Source: Ensifer adhaerens
Lineage (GTDB): Bacteria > Pseudomonadota > Alphaproteobacteria > Rhizobiales > Rhizobiaceae
Assembly: GCF_000697965.2 (NCBI RefSeq)
Contig: NZ_CP015880.1
Location: 2,480,001 to 2,544,000, forward strand
Direction of reading: 5' to 3'
Length of the DNA stretch: 64,000 nt
This document shows positions 9,222 through 18,082 of this stretch, one piece after another. The notes under the pieces are model-generated. The model made no database searches, had not been told where the DNA came from, and was given only the letters and a program-made list of their open reading frames with translations. Within the stretch, counting starts at the first letter, position 1. Every line of letters starts with the position of its first letter. Position numbers and translations under genes: made by a program.

Positions 9222-9956
9222 GTGAAGGCGCTGATCGCAGCATTATTCCTTGGTCTTGCAACGACGGCCGAGGCTCAGACGATCAAGTTCGTCACCGAGG
9301 AGTATCCGCCTTACAACTTTTCGACCGGGGCCGGCCCGAGCGGTGCGGCCGTCGACCAGGTCAAGCTCATCATGGAGCGCCTGAAGCTGCCCTATACGAT
9401 CGAGGTTCTACCCTGGGCGCGGGCTTTCATGCTGGCCGAGACCGATCCCGCCTATTGTGTTTTCACCACCGGCCACGACGCCGAGCGCGACCGAAACTTC
9501 CAGTGGGTCGAGCCGCTGCTGATCGACCACATGGTCATGGTCCGGCAGGCCGGATCCGCCATCGCGCCGGCATCGCTGGAGGACGCGCACCAATATACCG
9601 TGGGCACGCAGCGCGAGGATTTTTCGGCGTCCTATCTCAAGGAGCACCGCTTCCCCAAGATCGACTATGCGGCCAATCTCGACTCCAGCCTGAAAAAGCT
9701 GCTCGCCGGCCGGGTCGATCTTTTGATGACGTCCGAAAAGACCTTCGAAAGCATGCGCAGCGAAGGCAAACCGGTGGAGGCCGCGCTGGTGCTGGAAGGC
9801 AAGCTTTACGGCATCGCCTGCCATCGCGACTTTCCCCGCGATATCGTCGCCGCCATGCAATACGAACTCGACCGGCTGATCGGCAACGGCACCCAGGATG
9901 TGATCTTCAAGCAATATGGGCTCAAGCCCAATGCCAGCCTGCAGGCGGAGAAATAG
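9222..9956 (+). CDS. periplasmic solute-binding protein (family 3 type)
   Basis: A 244-residue protein with a signal peptide (cleavage after TTAEA) and the family-3 opening IKFVTEEYPPYNF. There is an ATG-free GTG start at 9222 with GAGGAAAGG directly upstream. Proteins of this stand-alone kind bind amino acids or small polar ligands. No ABC permease genes are adjacent. Its place behind the GGDEF/EAL gene suggests it could supply a ligand signal to that sensor instead of feeding a transporter (inference). Confidence 0.82.
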   Translation: MKALIAALFLGLATTAEAQTIKFVTEEYPPYNFSTGAGPSGAAVDQVKLIMERLKLPYTIEVLPWARAFMLAETDPAYCVFTTGHDAERDRNFQWVEPLLIDHMVMVRQAGSAIAPASLEDAHQYTVGTQREDFSASYLKEHRFPKIDYAANLDSSLKKLLAGRVDLLMTSEKTFESMRSEGKPVEAALVLEGKLYGIACHRDFPRDIVAAMQYELDRLIGNGTQDVIFKQYGLKPNASLQAEK

Positions 9957-10023
9957 GCGTTGACTTCCGGGGGGTGCGGTGTTTTTGGATGGCATCACCC
10001 CGAAATCATGAATGCGCAGCACC

Positions 10024-10743
10024 ATGTTGATCATCGTAGGGCTTGGCAATCCAGGTTCGAAATACGCCGCCAACCGGCACAATATCGGCTTTATGGCGGT
10101 TGATGTCATTCACCGCCGGCACAGCTTTTCCTCCTGGTCGAAGAAGTTCAAGGCCGAGATCGCCGAGGGCGACATCGGCGGCGAGCGCGTTCTGTTGATG
10201 AAACCGCAGACCTACATGAACCTGTCCGGCGAAGCGGTCGGCGAGGCCATGCGCTTCTACAAGCTGCAGCCGAAGGACATCACCGTCATCTATGATGAAC
10301 TCGACCTGCCGTCTGCCAAGGCGCGCATCAAGGTCGGCGGCGGCCATGGTGGGCATAACGGCATCAAGTCGATCGACGCCCATTGCGGCAAGGACTATCG
10401 CCGCATGCGGCTTGGCATCGGCCATCCCGGCGTCAAGGATCTGGTGCATGCCCATGTGCTCGGCGATTTCGCCAAAGCCGACCAGGCCTGGCTGGTGCCC
10501 CTGCTCGACGCCATCGCCGACAATGCCGACATGCTGGTGCGCGGCGAGGATTCCCAGCTTCTGAACAAGATCGCGCTCGCGACCGGCGGCAAGCCGGAGG
10601 CGGAAAAGGCTGAAGGCCCGAAGAAGCAGGGCGCGCAATCACATATCCGCCAGGCGCGCAATTCCGCCCAGCCGAAGAAGCTTCCGGCAACCGGCCCAAT
10701 GGCCGACATGCTGAAGAAGATGTTCGGCTCGAAGAACGACTAG
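10024..10743 (+). CDS. pth: peptidyl-tRNA hydrolase
   Basis: About 239 residues. It has the family start [23 protein letters not shown] with catalytic His, then [22 protein letters not shown] and [15 protein letters not shown]. It hydrolyses peptidyl-tRNAs released by abortive translation. The C-terminal tail of about 50 residues, rich in K/P/A, is typical of rhizobial Pth. The ATG at 10024 matches the family N-terminus; ATG 10012 in frame would add four residues. Confidence 0.97.
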   Translation: MLIIVGLGNPGSKYAANRHNIGFMAVDVIHRRHSFSSWSKKFKAEIAEGDIGGERVLLMKPQTYMNLSGEAVGEAMRFYKLQPKDITVIYDELDLPSAKARIKVGGGHGGHNGIKSIDAHCGKDYRRMRLGIGHPGVKDLVHAHVLGDFAKADQAWLVPLLDAIADNADMLVRGEDSQLLNKIALATGGKPEAEKAEGPKKQGAQSHIRQARNSAQPKKLPATGPMADMLKKMFGSKND

Positions 10744-10801
10744 CTTCCCCAATCCGGAACGCGCCCTAGCTTGTGCAATCGAAACGGGTCAGATCGACCC
10801 G

Positions 10802-11794
10802 ATGGCACAAGCCTGGAGCACGCCCGTGACCGACCCGGTGATTGACTGGCTTCTCGCATCGGATCCCGCAATTCGCTGGCAGGTGATGCGCGACCTGCTG
10901 GACGCCCCAGAGTCTCTATGGAAAGCCGAACGGGCCAAGGTGGACACCGAAGGCTGGGGCGCCAGGCTTCTCTCGCATCAGGATGACGATGGGCAATGGG
11001 CGGCAGGCGCCTTCATTCCCGCCGGTTTCGACGCGCACGAGTGGACCGAGCACGGCCAGCCCTGGACGGCAACGTGCTTTTCGCTGTCGCAGCTGCGGGA
11101 GTTCGGTCTCGACCCTTCGTCCGATCGGGCCCGACGAACCGTCGACCTGATCGGCGCCAATTCGCGCTGGGACGAAGGCGGCCAGCCCTATTGGCAAGGC
11201 GAAGTCGAGGAGTGCATCAACGGCCGCACCGTTGCCGACGGCGCCTATTTCGGCGTCGACGTTTCGCGGATCGTCGACAGGCTCGTCGGCGAGGCCCAGG
11301 CCGATGGCGGCTGGAACTGCGAACGGGCAAACGGTTCGCTCCGGTCCTCCTTTGCCACCACCATCAACGTGCTCGAAGGCTTGCTTGCGTTCGAAAGGGC
11401 GACCGGTGGCACGCCACAGTCCAAGGTGGCGCGCCGGGCCGGCGAGGACTATCTGCTCAAGCGCCATCTCTTCCGCCGCCTGAGCACGGGCGAAGCCGCC
11501 GACAAGCGCTTCCTGTGCCTCTGCCACCCGAGCCGCTGGCGATACGACATCCTGCGGGCGCTCGATTACTTTCGCGCCGCGACGCTCCTTTGCGGTGCGG
11601 CACCTGATCCACGGCTCAGCGAAGCGATCGGCCATCTGCGTTCGAGGCGGCTCGAAAACGGCGCATGGCCGCTCGACTGGCGCCCCGCCGGACGCGTGTG
11701 GTTCGACGTCGATGACGGGGTCGACGCCCCTTCGCGATGGGTGACGCTCAAGGCGATGCGCGTGCTCAAATGGTGGGACGCCCACTTGCCGTGA
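10802..11794 (+). CDS. alpha-alpha-toroid (prenyltransferase/squalene cyclase repeat) protein
   Basis: A 330-residue predicted cytoplasmic protein with three QW-like repeats: HQDDDGQW, EAQADGGWNCE and RRLENGAWPLDW. These place it in the terpenoid-cyclase/prenyltransferase toroid fold. Near residue 302 it has WFDVDDG, a DxDD sequence like the class II cyclase acid, but the protein is only about half the length of squalene-hopene cyclase and no terpene genes are near. Function unknown. The GTG at 10826 has GGAG seven bases upstream and may be the real start. It is convergent with the TetR gene. Confidence 0.75.
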   Translation: MAQAWSTPVTDPVIDWLLASDPAIRWQVMRDLLDAPESLWKAERAKVDTEGWGARLLSHQDDDGQWAAGAFIPAGFDAHEWTEHGQPWTATCFSLSQLREFGLDPSSDRARRTVDLIGANSRWDEGGQPYWQGEVEECINGRTVADGAYFGVDVSRIVDRLVGEAQADGGWNCERANGSLRSSFATTINVLEGLLAFERATGGTPQSKVARRAGEDYLLKRHLFRRLSTGEAADKRFLCLCHPSRWRYDILRALDYFRAATLLCGAAPDPRLSEAIGHLRSRRLENGAWPLDWRPAGRVWFDVDDGVDAPSRWVTLKAMRVLKWWDAHLP

Positions 11795-11829
11795 AGGCGG
11801 CGCGGCTGAGCACAGTCCGTATCCATCCA

Positions 11830-12459
11830 TCACCCGGGCCTATGGGCCGCCAGAAAGATCCGCACCGCCTCCGACGCATGGGCTCGGAGAACCTCCGGCG
11901 TCGGAATGGCGCTATCTCCGAGCAGCATGGCGTCATTTACCGGCCCGCCCATGACCAGCCAGTTGAAGAACCCGCCGGCGACCTCGGCGTCCTTCACCCG
12001 AATGTCGCCCTTCTCGCCATAGCGCCTGAAGGCGACCGCCAGCCGCCGGATCGAGCGCATCGGCCCGCGCTCGTGCAGCGCTTCGCCAAGCTGCGGAAAC
12101 CGCTCCACCTCGGCGATGACGAGACGGCGAACCTGCATCAGCCGCGGCGTCATCACGATCGTCAGCAACTGCGTGGCATAGTCGAGCAGGAAGTCCTCGA
12201 TCCGCTCGTCGCCATCGGGATCGGCCACCTGCTCCTGGAATTCGTCGCCTGCTCCCCCCGTCATGCTGCGCACGACTTCGAGAAACAGCGCCTCCTTGTT
12301 CTGGAAATGGGAATAAACCGTCTGCTTCGAGACCTCCGCCGTCGCGGCGATCTCGTCCATGTTGGTGCCGAGAAAGCCGTGCTTGAGAAAGAGATCACTG
12401 GCTGCAGCCACGATCAGTTTGCGGGTGCGCTCCATGCGCGTCTTTGCGCCATTGCTCAA
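11830..12459 (-). CDS. TetR/AcrR-family transcriptional regulator
   Basis: A 209-residue protein. The N-terminal helix-turn-helix (ASDLFLKHGFLGTNMDEIAATAEVSKQTVYSHFQNKEALF) is followed by an all-helical ligand-binding domain of the AefR/TetR_C type. It is divergent from the GFA gene, whose promoter contains a perfect palindrome (12532-12546), so it probably represses that gene and perhaps itself. The ligand is unknown; a reactive aldehyde or thiol adduct would fit the target family (inference). Confidence 0.92.
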   Translation of the reverse strand: MSNGAKTRMERTRKLIVAAASDLFLKHGFLGTNMDEIAATAEVSKQTVYSHFQNKEALFLEVVRSMTGGAGDEFQEQVADPDGDERIEDFLLDYATQLLTIVMTPRLMQVRRLVIAEVERFPQLGEALHERGPMRSIRRLAVAFRRYGEKGDIRVKDAEVAGGFFNWLVMGGPVNDAMLLGDSAIPTPEVLRAHASEAVRIFLAAHRPG

Positions 12460-12519
12460 ACCTGCCCCCCCTTGCCGTATCTCACCAAATCACTTGGCTT
12501 ACAGAATAGGCCAGTCGGA

Positions 12520-12548
12520 TTGACAAATCAAACTGGACGGTCCAGTCT
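12520..12548 (+). promoter_or_regulatory. promoter with TetR-type operator before the GFA gene
   Basis: TTGACA at 12520-12525 is a consensus -35. ACTGGAC (12532-12538) and GTCCAGT (12540-12546) form a perfect 7-bp inverted repeat around one base, placed between the -35 and the weak -10 region. This is the classic position for TetR-type repression. Confidence 0.65.
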
Positions 12549-12577
12549 AGTTAGCGAAGTCGGATCAGGAGATGGCC

Positions 12578-13138
12578 ATGGCCAAACCACAGGAAAGACA
12601 TCGCATTGCCACCTGCCGCTGCGGGTTAGTTGCCTTTGAAGCCGCCGGCGAGCCGATCGTCGGCGCCGCCTGCTACTGCACCAGTTGCCGCACCGCCGGC
12701 GAGCGTTTCGAGGCCTTGCCGGAGGCGTCGCCGGTCATGGAAGCCGACGGCTCGACGCGGTTTGCGCTCTACCGCAAGGACCGGATCCGCTGCGTCAGGG
12801 GCAGCGACCTTCTGCGCGAACACCGGCTGACGCCGGAAGCGCCGACGCGCCGGGTCATCGCCAGCTGCTGCAACTCGGCCATGTTCCTGGAATTCAAGGG
12901 CGGTCACTGGCTGAGCGTCTACAATCAGCGTTTTGCCCGGGACGAACAGCCGCCGCTCGAAATGCGCACGATGACGAAGGATCGCAAGGCCGGCGTCGAG
13001 TTTGCCGACACGCTGCCGAGCTACAAGACACATTCGGGCCGCTTCATGTGGCGGCTTTTGACCGCCTGGGCGGCGATGGGATTCAAGGCGCCGAAGATCG
13101 ACTATGTGAAAGGCGAGGCCAATGGCATCCCAGGCTGA
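12578..13138 (+). CDS. GFA/CENP-V family zinc protein
   Basis: About 186 residues. The cysteine pattern CRCG, then CYCTSCR, then a later SCCNS is typical of the GFA (glutathione-dependent formaldehyde-activating) zinc fold. The reaction of most members is unproven; S-hydroxymethylglutathione formation is known for the founding enzyme. AGGAGA at 12567-12572 suits the ATG at 12578 better than the ATG at 12572. The gene overlaps the next one by 17 bp and is probably controlled by the divergent TetR protein. Confidence 0.85.
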   Translation: MAKPQERHRIATCRCGLVAFEAAGEPIVGAACYCTSCRTAGERFEALPEASPVMEADGSTRFALYRKDRIRCVRGSDLLREHRLTPEAPTRRVIASCCNSAMFLEFKGGHWLSVYNQRFARDEQPPLEMRTMTKDRKAGVEFADTLPSYKTHSGRFMWRLLTAWAAMGFKAPKIDYVKGEANGIPG

Positions 13139-13424
13139 GAAGATCGAGATCGAAAACATCGTCTCGCCCGGCCACAAGTACCGCGTCGACCGGATGAAAT
13201 ACGAGGCGATGCGTGAAGCCCTGCTCGCGGTGCTGCCGCCCTCAGCACCGGGCCTGACCGTGGCGGACGCGAAGGAGCAGCTCCTGCCCTTGCTGCCGCA
13301 GGACCTTTTCCCCGGCGGAGCGAAGGCGGGCTGGTGGCTAAAGGCTGTACAGCTCGATCTCGAAGCCAAGGGCACGATCGAGCGCGAAGCGAGCAAGCCG
13401 CTTCGCCTGCACAGGAAGCCATGA
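13122..13424 (+). CDS. DUF6958-like small protein
   Basis: A 100-residue protein (start MASQAEKIEIENI) with central HKYRVDRMKYEAMREALL and the PGGAKAGWWLKAVQLDLEAKG segment. It overlaps the GFA gene by 17 bp, so translation is probably coupled. Likely a winged-helix-like small protein; function unknown. It was recognised as a conserved hypothetical family often found in rhizobia. Confidence 0.7.
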   Translation: MASQAEKIEIENIVSPGHKYRVDRMKYEAMREALLAVLPPSAPGLTVADAKEQLLPLLPQDLFPGGAKAGWWLKAVQLDLEAKGTIEREASKPLRLHRKP

Positions 13425-13482
13425 GGCAGGCCGATGGCCGCCGGGCATTTCCCCGGCCGCCGCCAACTATTCATGAGGCCTG

Positions 13483-13794
13483 CTAGTCCTCTGGTTCGGT
13501 GGTGAAAAGCAGCGGGAAACCCGCTTCCTTGGCGAGATCGGTTGCTTCCTTGGCCTTGGTTTCGGCGATGTCGCGGGCGCAGACGACCACCACGCAGCTC
13601 CCCATCTTGTGGGCCGTCATCATCACCCGGTAGCCCGCCTCCTCGCTCATATGGAACACGGCCTTGAGCACGCCGACGACGAACTCGCGCGGCGTGTAAT
13701 CGTCATTGAGCAGCATGACCCTGTAAAGCTTCGGCCGATCGAGCTTCGGCTTCACCCTCACTTTGACTTTTCTGGCAACCTCGTTGTCACTCAT
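13483..13794 (-). CDS. clpS: ATP-dependent Clp protease adaptor ClpS (ClpS2 type)
   Basis: A 103-residue protein with the ClpS core LYRVMLLNDDYTPREFVVGVLKAVF and the second-half segment VCARDIAETKAKEATDLAKEAGFPL. The sequence is closer to the rhizobial ClpS2 paralog (KPKLDRPKLYRV, ending FTTEPED) than to ClpS1. It delivers N-degron substrates to ClpAP. No clpA is nearby, consistent with a second, separate clpS copy. A GTG in frame at 13803 is an alternative start. Confidence 0.93.
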   Translation of the reverse strand: MSDNEVARKVKVRVKPKLDRPKLYRVMLLNDDYTPREFVVGVLKAVFHMSEEAGYRVMMTAHKMGSCVVVVCARDIAETKAKEATDLAKEAGFPLLFTTEPED

Positions 13795-13945
13795 CGGAAC
13801 CACCCCGTTGATGACAGATTGGCCGGCACCACCGCGGGGCAGAACCGCCTCGGCGCACCGTCAGACGCACCGGCGCCGAAGGCGCACTATCCTACGGGCG
13901 CAGGTGCCGATCAAGCAAAAGCAAGCGCACGGACGCAGGCGGAGA

Positions 13946-14569
13946 TCAGCGCCTCCCCCAATGGCCGACGAACATCGCTGCTGCTTCGTCATAGGAGCGG
14001 GCTTTTTCCAGCGCCGCCCTTGCCTCTTGCTTGCGCGCCAGCAGCGCATGGAAGAAGCAATGCACGAAAAGCGGCGCGTCCGCCCCCTCCGGCGAGCCGT
14101 CAGGCGCAACGTAGAGGGCCGCCCCTCCCTTTTTGACAAAGGCATCGCCATAGCGCTTGCCACCGGTCTCGCAGCAGGTGCTGAGCACGATCTTGCCGTC
14201 AAGCCTGGCATGTTCGGCGATAACGGCGGGCGGCAGGCTGCCCTCGATGAGCATCGAGGTGTCGATTTCCTCGATGTATTCGCCAAAGACGAAGCCGTTC
14301 TCGTCGCCGTGGCCGGAAATGATCAGGTGCTGGTGAACGAGCTCGCCGCCAGCGAGCAAGGTCAGGAAATCGCCTGGTGTCCCCGGCAGATGCAGCGTGA
14401 CGACGGCGCCCATGCTTTCGAGCGTCGCGCGGATCAACAGCGCCTCGAGTGTGTCGCCAATATCGACGACGGCAACCGGCACGCGCGGAAACAAGAACTT
14501 CTGGTCGATCAATGCGGGGCTCCTCAATTTCTTGGCCGCCGAACAGGGCCGGCGGAAATCCGAGCGCAT
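13946..14569 (-). CDS. caspase-like (CHAT-type) hypothetical protein
   Basis: About 207 residues. It has a predicted His-Cys dyad: LIISGHGDENG (HG after a beta strand) and, about 45 residues later, GKIVLSTCCETGG, where a Cys follows the next strand. This order and spacing are those of caspase-fold/CHAT peptidases (ACHG ... LSACETG). The C-terminal FVHCFFHALLARKQEARAALEKARSYDE is helical. No obvious activator or substrate gene is linked; neighbours are clpS2 and ychF. A GTG at 14587 in frame is an alternative start. Assignment rests on the motif pattern only. Confidence 0.6.
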   Translation of the reverse strand: MRSDFRRPCSAAKKLRSPALIDQKFLFPRVPVAVVDIGDTLEALLIRATLESMGAVVTLHLPGTPGDFLTLLAGGELVHQHLIISGHGDENGFVFGEYIEEIDTSMLIEGSLPPAVIAEHARLDGKIVLSTCCETGGKRYGDAFVKKGGAALYVAPDGSPEGADAPLFVHCFFHALLARKQEARAALEKARSYDEAAAMFVGHWGRR

Positions 14570-14701
14570 ATGCGGCCCGAAGAGCACGCGTTCAACGGCC
14601 TCGACCCCTTATTTACCGTGAACAGGGCCTGCGCCCTTGACCGGGGAGCGCCCTTCCCGCATAGCCACGCCAACGGAATTTTAAGATACGGACGAGACCC
14701 C

Positions 14702-15805
14702 ATGGGCTTCAAATGCGGTATTGTCGGACTGCCGAACGTCGGCAAGTCCACGCTCTTCAACGCACTCACCAAGACGGCAGCGGCGCAAGCGGCCAACTAT
14801 CCCTTCTGCACCATCGAGCCGAACACCGGCGAAGTGGCGGTGCCGGATCCGCGCATGCGCAAGCTGGCCGACATCGCGAAGTCGAAGGAAATCATCCCGA
14901 CGCGCATCTCCTTCGTCGACATCGCCGGCCTGGTGCGCGGCGCATCGAAGGGCGAAGGCCTCGGCAACCAGTTCCTCGCCAACATCCGCGAAGTGGACGC
15001 CGTGGTTCACGTGCTGCGCTGCTTCGAGGATGACGACATCACCCACGTCGAAGGCCGCATCAATCCGGTCGCCGATGCCGAGACGATCGAGACCGAGCTG
15101 ATGCTCGCCGACCTCGACAGCCTCGAGCGCCGCACCGAGCAGACCCGCAAGCGCGCCGGCGGCAAGGACAAGGATTCGATGGCACAGCTTCCGATCATGG
15201 AAGCCTCGCTGAAGCTTCTGCAGGACGGCAAGCCGGTCCGCACGCTGCTTTCGACGCTCGATGCCGAAGAACTGCGCATCCTGCAGGGTCTCAACCTCCT
15301 GACCGCCCATCCGGTTCTCTATGTCTGCAACGTCGCGGAAAGCGATGCCGTCGACGGCAACGAACACACACGCGCGGTGGCCGAAATGGCCAAGGCGCAA
15401 GGGGCGGAAAGCGTCGTGATCTCCGCTGCCATCGAGTCGGAAGTGGCGCAACTGCCGGAGGAAGAAGCCAAGGAGTTCCTGAGCGCGCTCGGTCTCGAAG
15501 AAGCCGGTCTCGACCGACTGATCCGTGCCGGCTACAAGCTGCTCGACCTCATCACCTATTTCACCGTCGGCCCCAAGGAAACGCGCGCCTGGACAATCCA
15601 GCGCGGCACCAAGGCTCCGCAGGCCGCCGGCGTCATCCACACGGACTTCGAGCGCGGCTTCATCCGCGCCAACACCATTGCCTTTGAAGACTACATCGCA
15701 CTTGGCGGCGAAGTGGGCGCCAAGGAAGCCGGCAAGGCCCGCGACGAAGGCAAGGAATACGTCGTCCAGGACGGCGACGTCATCCACTTCCGCTTCAACA
15801 CGTAA
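14702..15805 (+). CDS. ychF: redox-regulated ATPase YchF (Obg-family P-loop protein)
   Basis: A 367-residue protein, the normal length. It has [15 protein letters not shown] (P-loop), [23 protein letters not shown] (G3 region), VCNVAESD (the altered G4 that favours ATP over GTP) and the C-terminal TGS-like domain ([31 protein letters not shown]). It binds ribosomes and has been linked to oxidative-stress responses. The reading frame is open far upstream, but homology starts at ATG 14702. Confidence 0.97.
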   Translation: MGFKCGIVGLPNVGKSTLFNALTKTAAAQAANYPFCTIEPNTGEVAVPDPRMRKLADIAKSKEIIPTRISFVDIAGLVRGASKGEGLGNQFLANIREVDAVVHVLRCFEDDDITHVEGRINPVADAETIETELMLADLDSLERRTEQTRKRAGGKDKDSMAQLPIMEASLKLLQDGKPVRTLLSTLDAEELRILQGLNLLTAHPVLYVCNVAESDAVDGNEHTRAVAEMAKAQGAESVVISAAIESEVAQLPEEEAKEFLSALGLEEAGLDRLIRAGYKLLDLITYFTVGPKETRAWTIQRGTKAPQAAGVIHTDFERGFIRANTIAFEDYIALGGEVGAKEAGKARDEGKEYVVQDGDVIHFRFNT

Positions 15806-15818
15806 GACCTGTCGGTCT

Positions 15819-15843
15819 GATCCCGCACTCAAGGCGCGGGATC
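15819..15843. other. hairpin between convergent genes
   Basis: GATCCCGC (15819-15826) pairs with GCGGGATC (15836-15843). It sits between convergent ychF and the membrane protein gene but has no T-tract; a bidirectional transcript end is possible. Confidence 0.4.
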
Positions 15844-15864
15844 GGAGCACATCAGAACTTGATA

Positions 15865-16971
15865 CTACGGCGCGGCATGCAACCGCGCCGTTATCGTTTC
15901 CGGCAAGAGGTCGATGACCATGCGGCGCAGCCGCTGCCAGAAAATGCCGATGAACAAGACCGTTACCCCGACGACCGCCAAGGCTATGAAGACGTAACTG
16001 TCGAGCGATGCATTGGTCTTGCTCAGCACGGTCCAGATCGCGCCGCCCAGCGACAACAGCCCCGATGTGACGAAGGCGCGGCGGTCGATGACGAGCCCGA
16101 CCAGCATGAACACGGCGACGATCACAATGGCGGAAGCGGCCTGATTGAAGCTCGCCTGTCCGTCCCACCACGTTGCACCGCCATTGACCAGGAACACCAG
16201 TCCCATCAGCGAGTAAAGCAGAGCCGGCGCGGCTGCGAGATGCAGCCAGAAGGCGATGTCCGAACGGGTGGTGAGCCGCTGCGGGTCCGAAACGTCGTAG
16301 CGCATGGCGATCGCGAAGACAGCCAGTGCCCCGACGAGCAGGGTCAATGGAAGCAGCAGGACGTAATCGGGGTTGGCCACGTCGATACCGAGGACCCTCT
16401 CGAATGCGAGCAGGACCGCCACCACGCAGGTGAGCGCGATCGACAGCACCAGACCGGCCAGCGCAAGCGGAACGCGATAGCGCCAGTAGAACAGCGCCAG
16501 CGGGATCGGGAAGGTAGCAACGTAGACCAGGGTGAAGGTAAGCGGGTGCCAGGTGTCCTCATGATCGTCCACCAGCCACATCGACGTCATTGCGACCCAA
16601 TGGACGAGCGCGAGCGTCAGCACCACCGAAGGCAGCGCCAGACGCTGGCGCCGCACGAGAATTTCCGCAAGCACGAGAATGACCGGCAGCGTTGCAAGCG
16701 GACCGGTCAGGCCCCACAGGCCGATGAGCACGACCACGATGCCGATGGTGATCAGGATGTCGTGAAAGCCTCTGATGAAGCGCGGCTGTTCGCTGTCTTC
16801 CGCCGCCCGCGCATCGAGCGCGGCGTCGGCCCTGTCGGCCGCGGCATCCGATGCCGCCGGTCCGAAACGGAAGCCGCGATCAGCCAGATAGACTTCGAGA
16901 TCGCGCACCTGATGCGCGGATATGATGCCTTTTTCGGCTGCGCCCGCGAGCGCTCTGTTCAGTTCGGTCAC
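15865..16971 (-). CDS. multi-pass inner-membrane protein of unknown function
   Basis: A 368-residue protein. The first 75 residues are soluble (ISAHQVRDLEVYLADRGF, then an Ala/Asp-rich stretch). About 10 hydrophobic helices follow, beginning at ILITIGIVVVLIGLWGL. The soluble head plus membrane core resembles DUF2157/DUF4401-type proteins, but the family was not identified with certainty. No operon partners: flanked by ychF (convergent) and the MaoC pair (divergent). Confidence 0.75.
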   Translation of the reverse strand: MTELNRALAGAAEKGIISAHQVRDLEVYLADRGFRFGPAASDAAADRADAALDARAAEDSEQPRFIRGFHDILITIGIVVVLIGLWGLTGPLATLPVILVLAEILVRRQRLALPSVVLTLALVHWVAMTSMWLVDDHEDTWHPLTFTLVYVATFPIPLALFYWRYRVPLALAGLVLSIALTCVVAVLLAFERVLGIDVANPDYVLLLPLTLLVGALAVFAIAMRYDVSDPQRLTTRSDIAFWLHLAAAPALLYSLMGLVFLVNGGATWWDGQASFNQAASAIVIVAVFMLVGLVIDRRAFVTSGLLSLGGAIWTVLSKTNASLDSYVFIALAVVGVTVLFIGIFWQRLRRMVIDLLPETITARLHAAP

Positions 16972-17159
16972 GCGCTTTCCTCAGTCAAGACACGAGCGGA
17001 TGGGACGGATTATCAGCTGGTTGCATGGACAAGAGCCAAGCGCAACCGCGAAACGTCGCGAGCGACCCGCGATGTTGCGCATCTCCGCGCAAATCGATTC
17101 CGCTTCCGGAAATTATGCAGTAGGTAATGCGGCAACAAATCAGACGGGACAAGGCAAGC

Positions 17160-17612
17160 ATGCTCTACTTCGAGGATTTTTCCGAAGGCCGGCGGTTCGA
17201 CTACAAGCCGGTCGAGATGAAGCCACCGGAGATGATCGCGTTTGCCAACGAATTCGATCAGCAGCCGATGCACCTCGACGAGGAAGCGGGAAAACGCAGC
17301 ATTCTTGGTGGTCTCGCCGCCTCCGGCTGGCACACCAGCGCCATCGGCATGCGCATGATGCTCGATGCCTTCATGGGAAATTCCACGTCCCAGGGCTCGC
17401 CCGGCATCGATTTCATGGATTGGAGGAAGCCGGTCATTGCCGGCGACGTGCTCTCGGGCTTCAGCCTCGTGCTGGAGGCGCGCCGTTCGAAGTCGAAACC
17501 CGATCTCGGCATCGTCAAATTCCGAAACGAAATCAATAACCAGGCCGGTGAACCCGTGGCGGTTTCCGAATGCTCGGTTCTCTTTCGCTGCCGCGACAAG
17601 GGCAAAGCCTGA
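17160..17612 (+). CDS. MaoC-family dehydratase (first of pair)
   Basis: A 150-residue hot-dog-fold protein. FSEGRRFDYKPVEMKPPEMIAFANEFDQQPMHLDE carries the hydratase-2 motif (Asp and His after the FA-xx-FD segment), followed by GLAASGWHTSAIGMRM. Members hydrate 2-enoyl-CoA thioesters. The ATG at 17160 matches the usual family N-terminus. It overlaps the next MaoC gene in a TGATG junction, so the two may form a heterodimer. Confidence 0.9.
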   Translation: MLYFEDFSEGRRFDYKPVEMKPPEMIAFANEFDQQPMHLDEEAGKRSILGGLAASGWHTSAIGMRMMLDAFMGNSTSQGSPGIDFMDWRKPVIAGDVLSGFSLVLEARRSKSKPDLGIVKFRNEINNQAGEPVAVSECSVLFRCRDKGKA

Positions 17613-18082
17613 TGATGACGATGGAAGAATTCTACGCGGCCAAGAGCCGGACCGTGATCGGCAGCCTGACCTTTACGGCCGAGGACATCATCCGGTTTGC
17701 CACCGACTTCGACCCCCAACCCTTCCATCTCGATGCGGAAGCGGCGCGGCATTCGCTGTTTGGCGGCCTTTGTGCCTCGGGCTGGCATACCTGCGCCGGG
17801 TGGATGCAGTGCTTCGTCAAGTTCTGGCGAAACGAGCAACGCCGGCTTGCCGCGGAAGGCCTGAAGGCGCCGAACCTCGGCCCCTCGCCCGGATTTCGTG
17901 ACCTGAAATGGCTGAAGCCCGTCTATGCCGACGACACGGTCACCTACTTCGTCACGTTTCTTGAAAGCCGGTCGCTTGCTTCAAAGCCCGGCTGGCGGGT
18001 CAACACGATCCTGTGCGAAGGCGAAAACCAGCACGGCGAAGCGGTGATCCGTTTCGAGAGCAAGGTCATCGAGTTCGTCTGA
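17612..18082 (+). CDS. MaoC-family dehydratase (second of pair)
   Basis: A 156-residue hot-dog protein with FTAEDIIRFATDFDPQPFHLD (hydratase motif) and GLCASGWHTCAGWMQCF. Its start ATG at 17612 shares the last base of the first gene's stop codon, a strong sign of translational coupling. Two similar half-size hydratases side by side suggest a heteromeric enoyl-CoA hydratase; the substrate is unknown. Confidence 0.9.
   Translation: MMTMEEFYAAKSRTVIGSLTFTAEDIIRFATDFDPQPFHLDAEAARHSLFGGLCASGWHTCAGWMQCFVKFWRNEQRRLAAEGLKAPNLGPSPGFRDLKWLKPVYADDTVTYFVTFLESRSLASKPGWRVNTILCEGENQHGEAVIRFESKVIEFV

Noticed and set aside
10050..10065. GGTTCGAAAT resembling a tRNA T-loop
   Set aside because: It lies inside the conserved GLGNPGSKY codons of pth and no acceptor or anticodon stems surround it.
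13763..14701. Upstream extension of ychF in the same frame (313 codons)
   Set aside because: Homology begins at ATG 14702; the extension runs antisense through clpS2 and the caspase-like gene.
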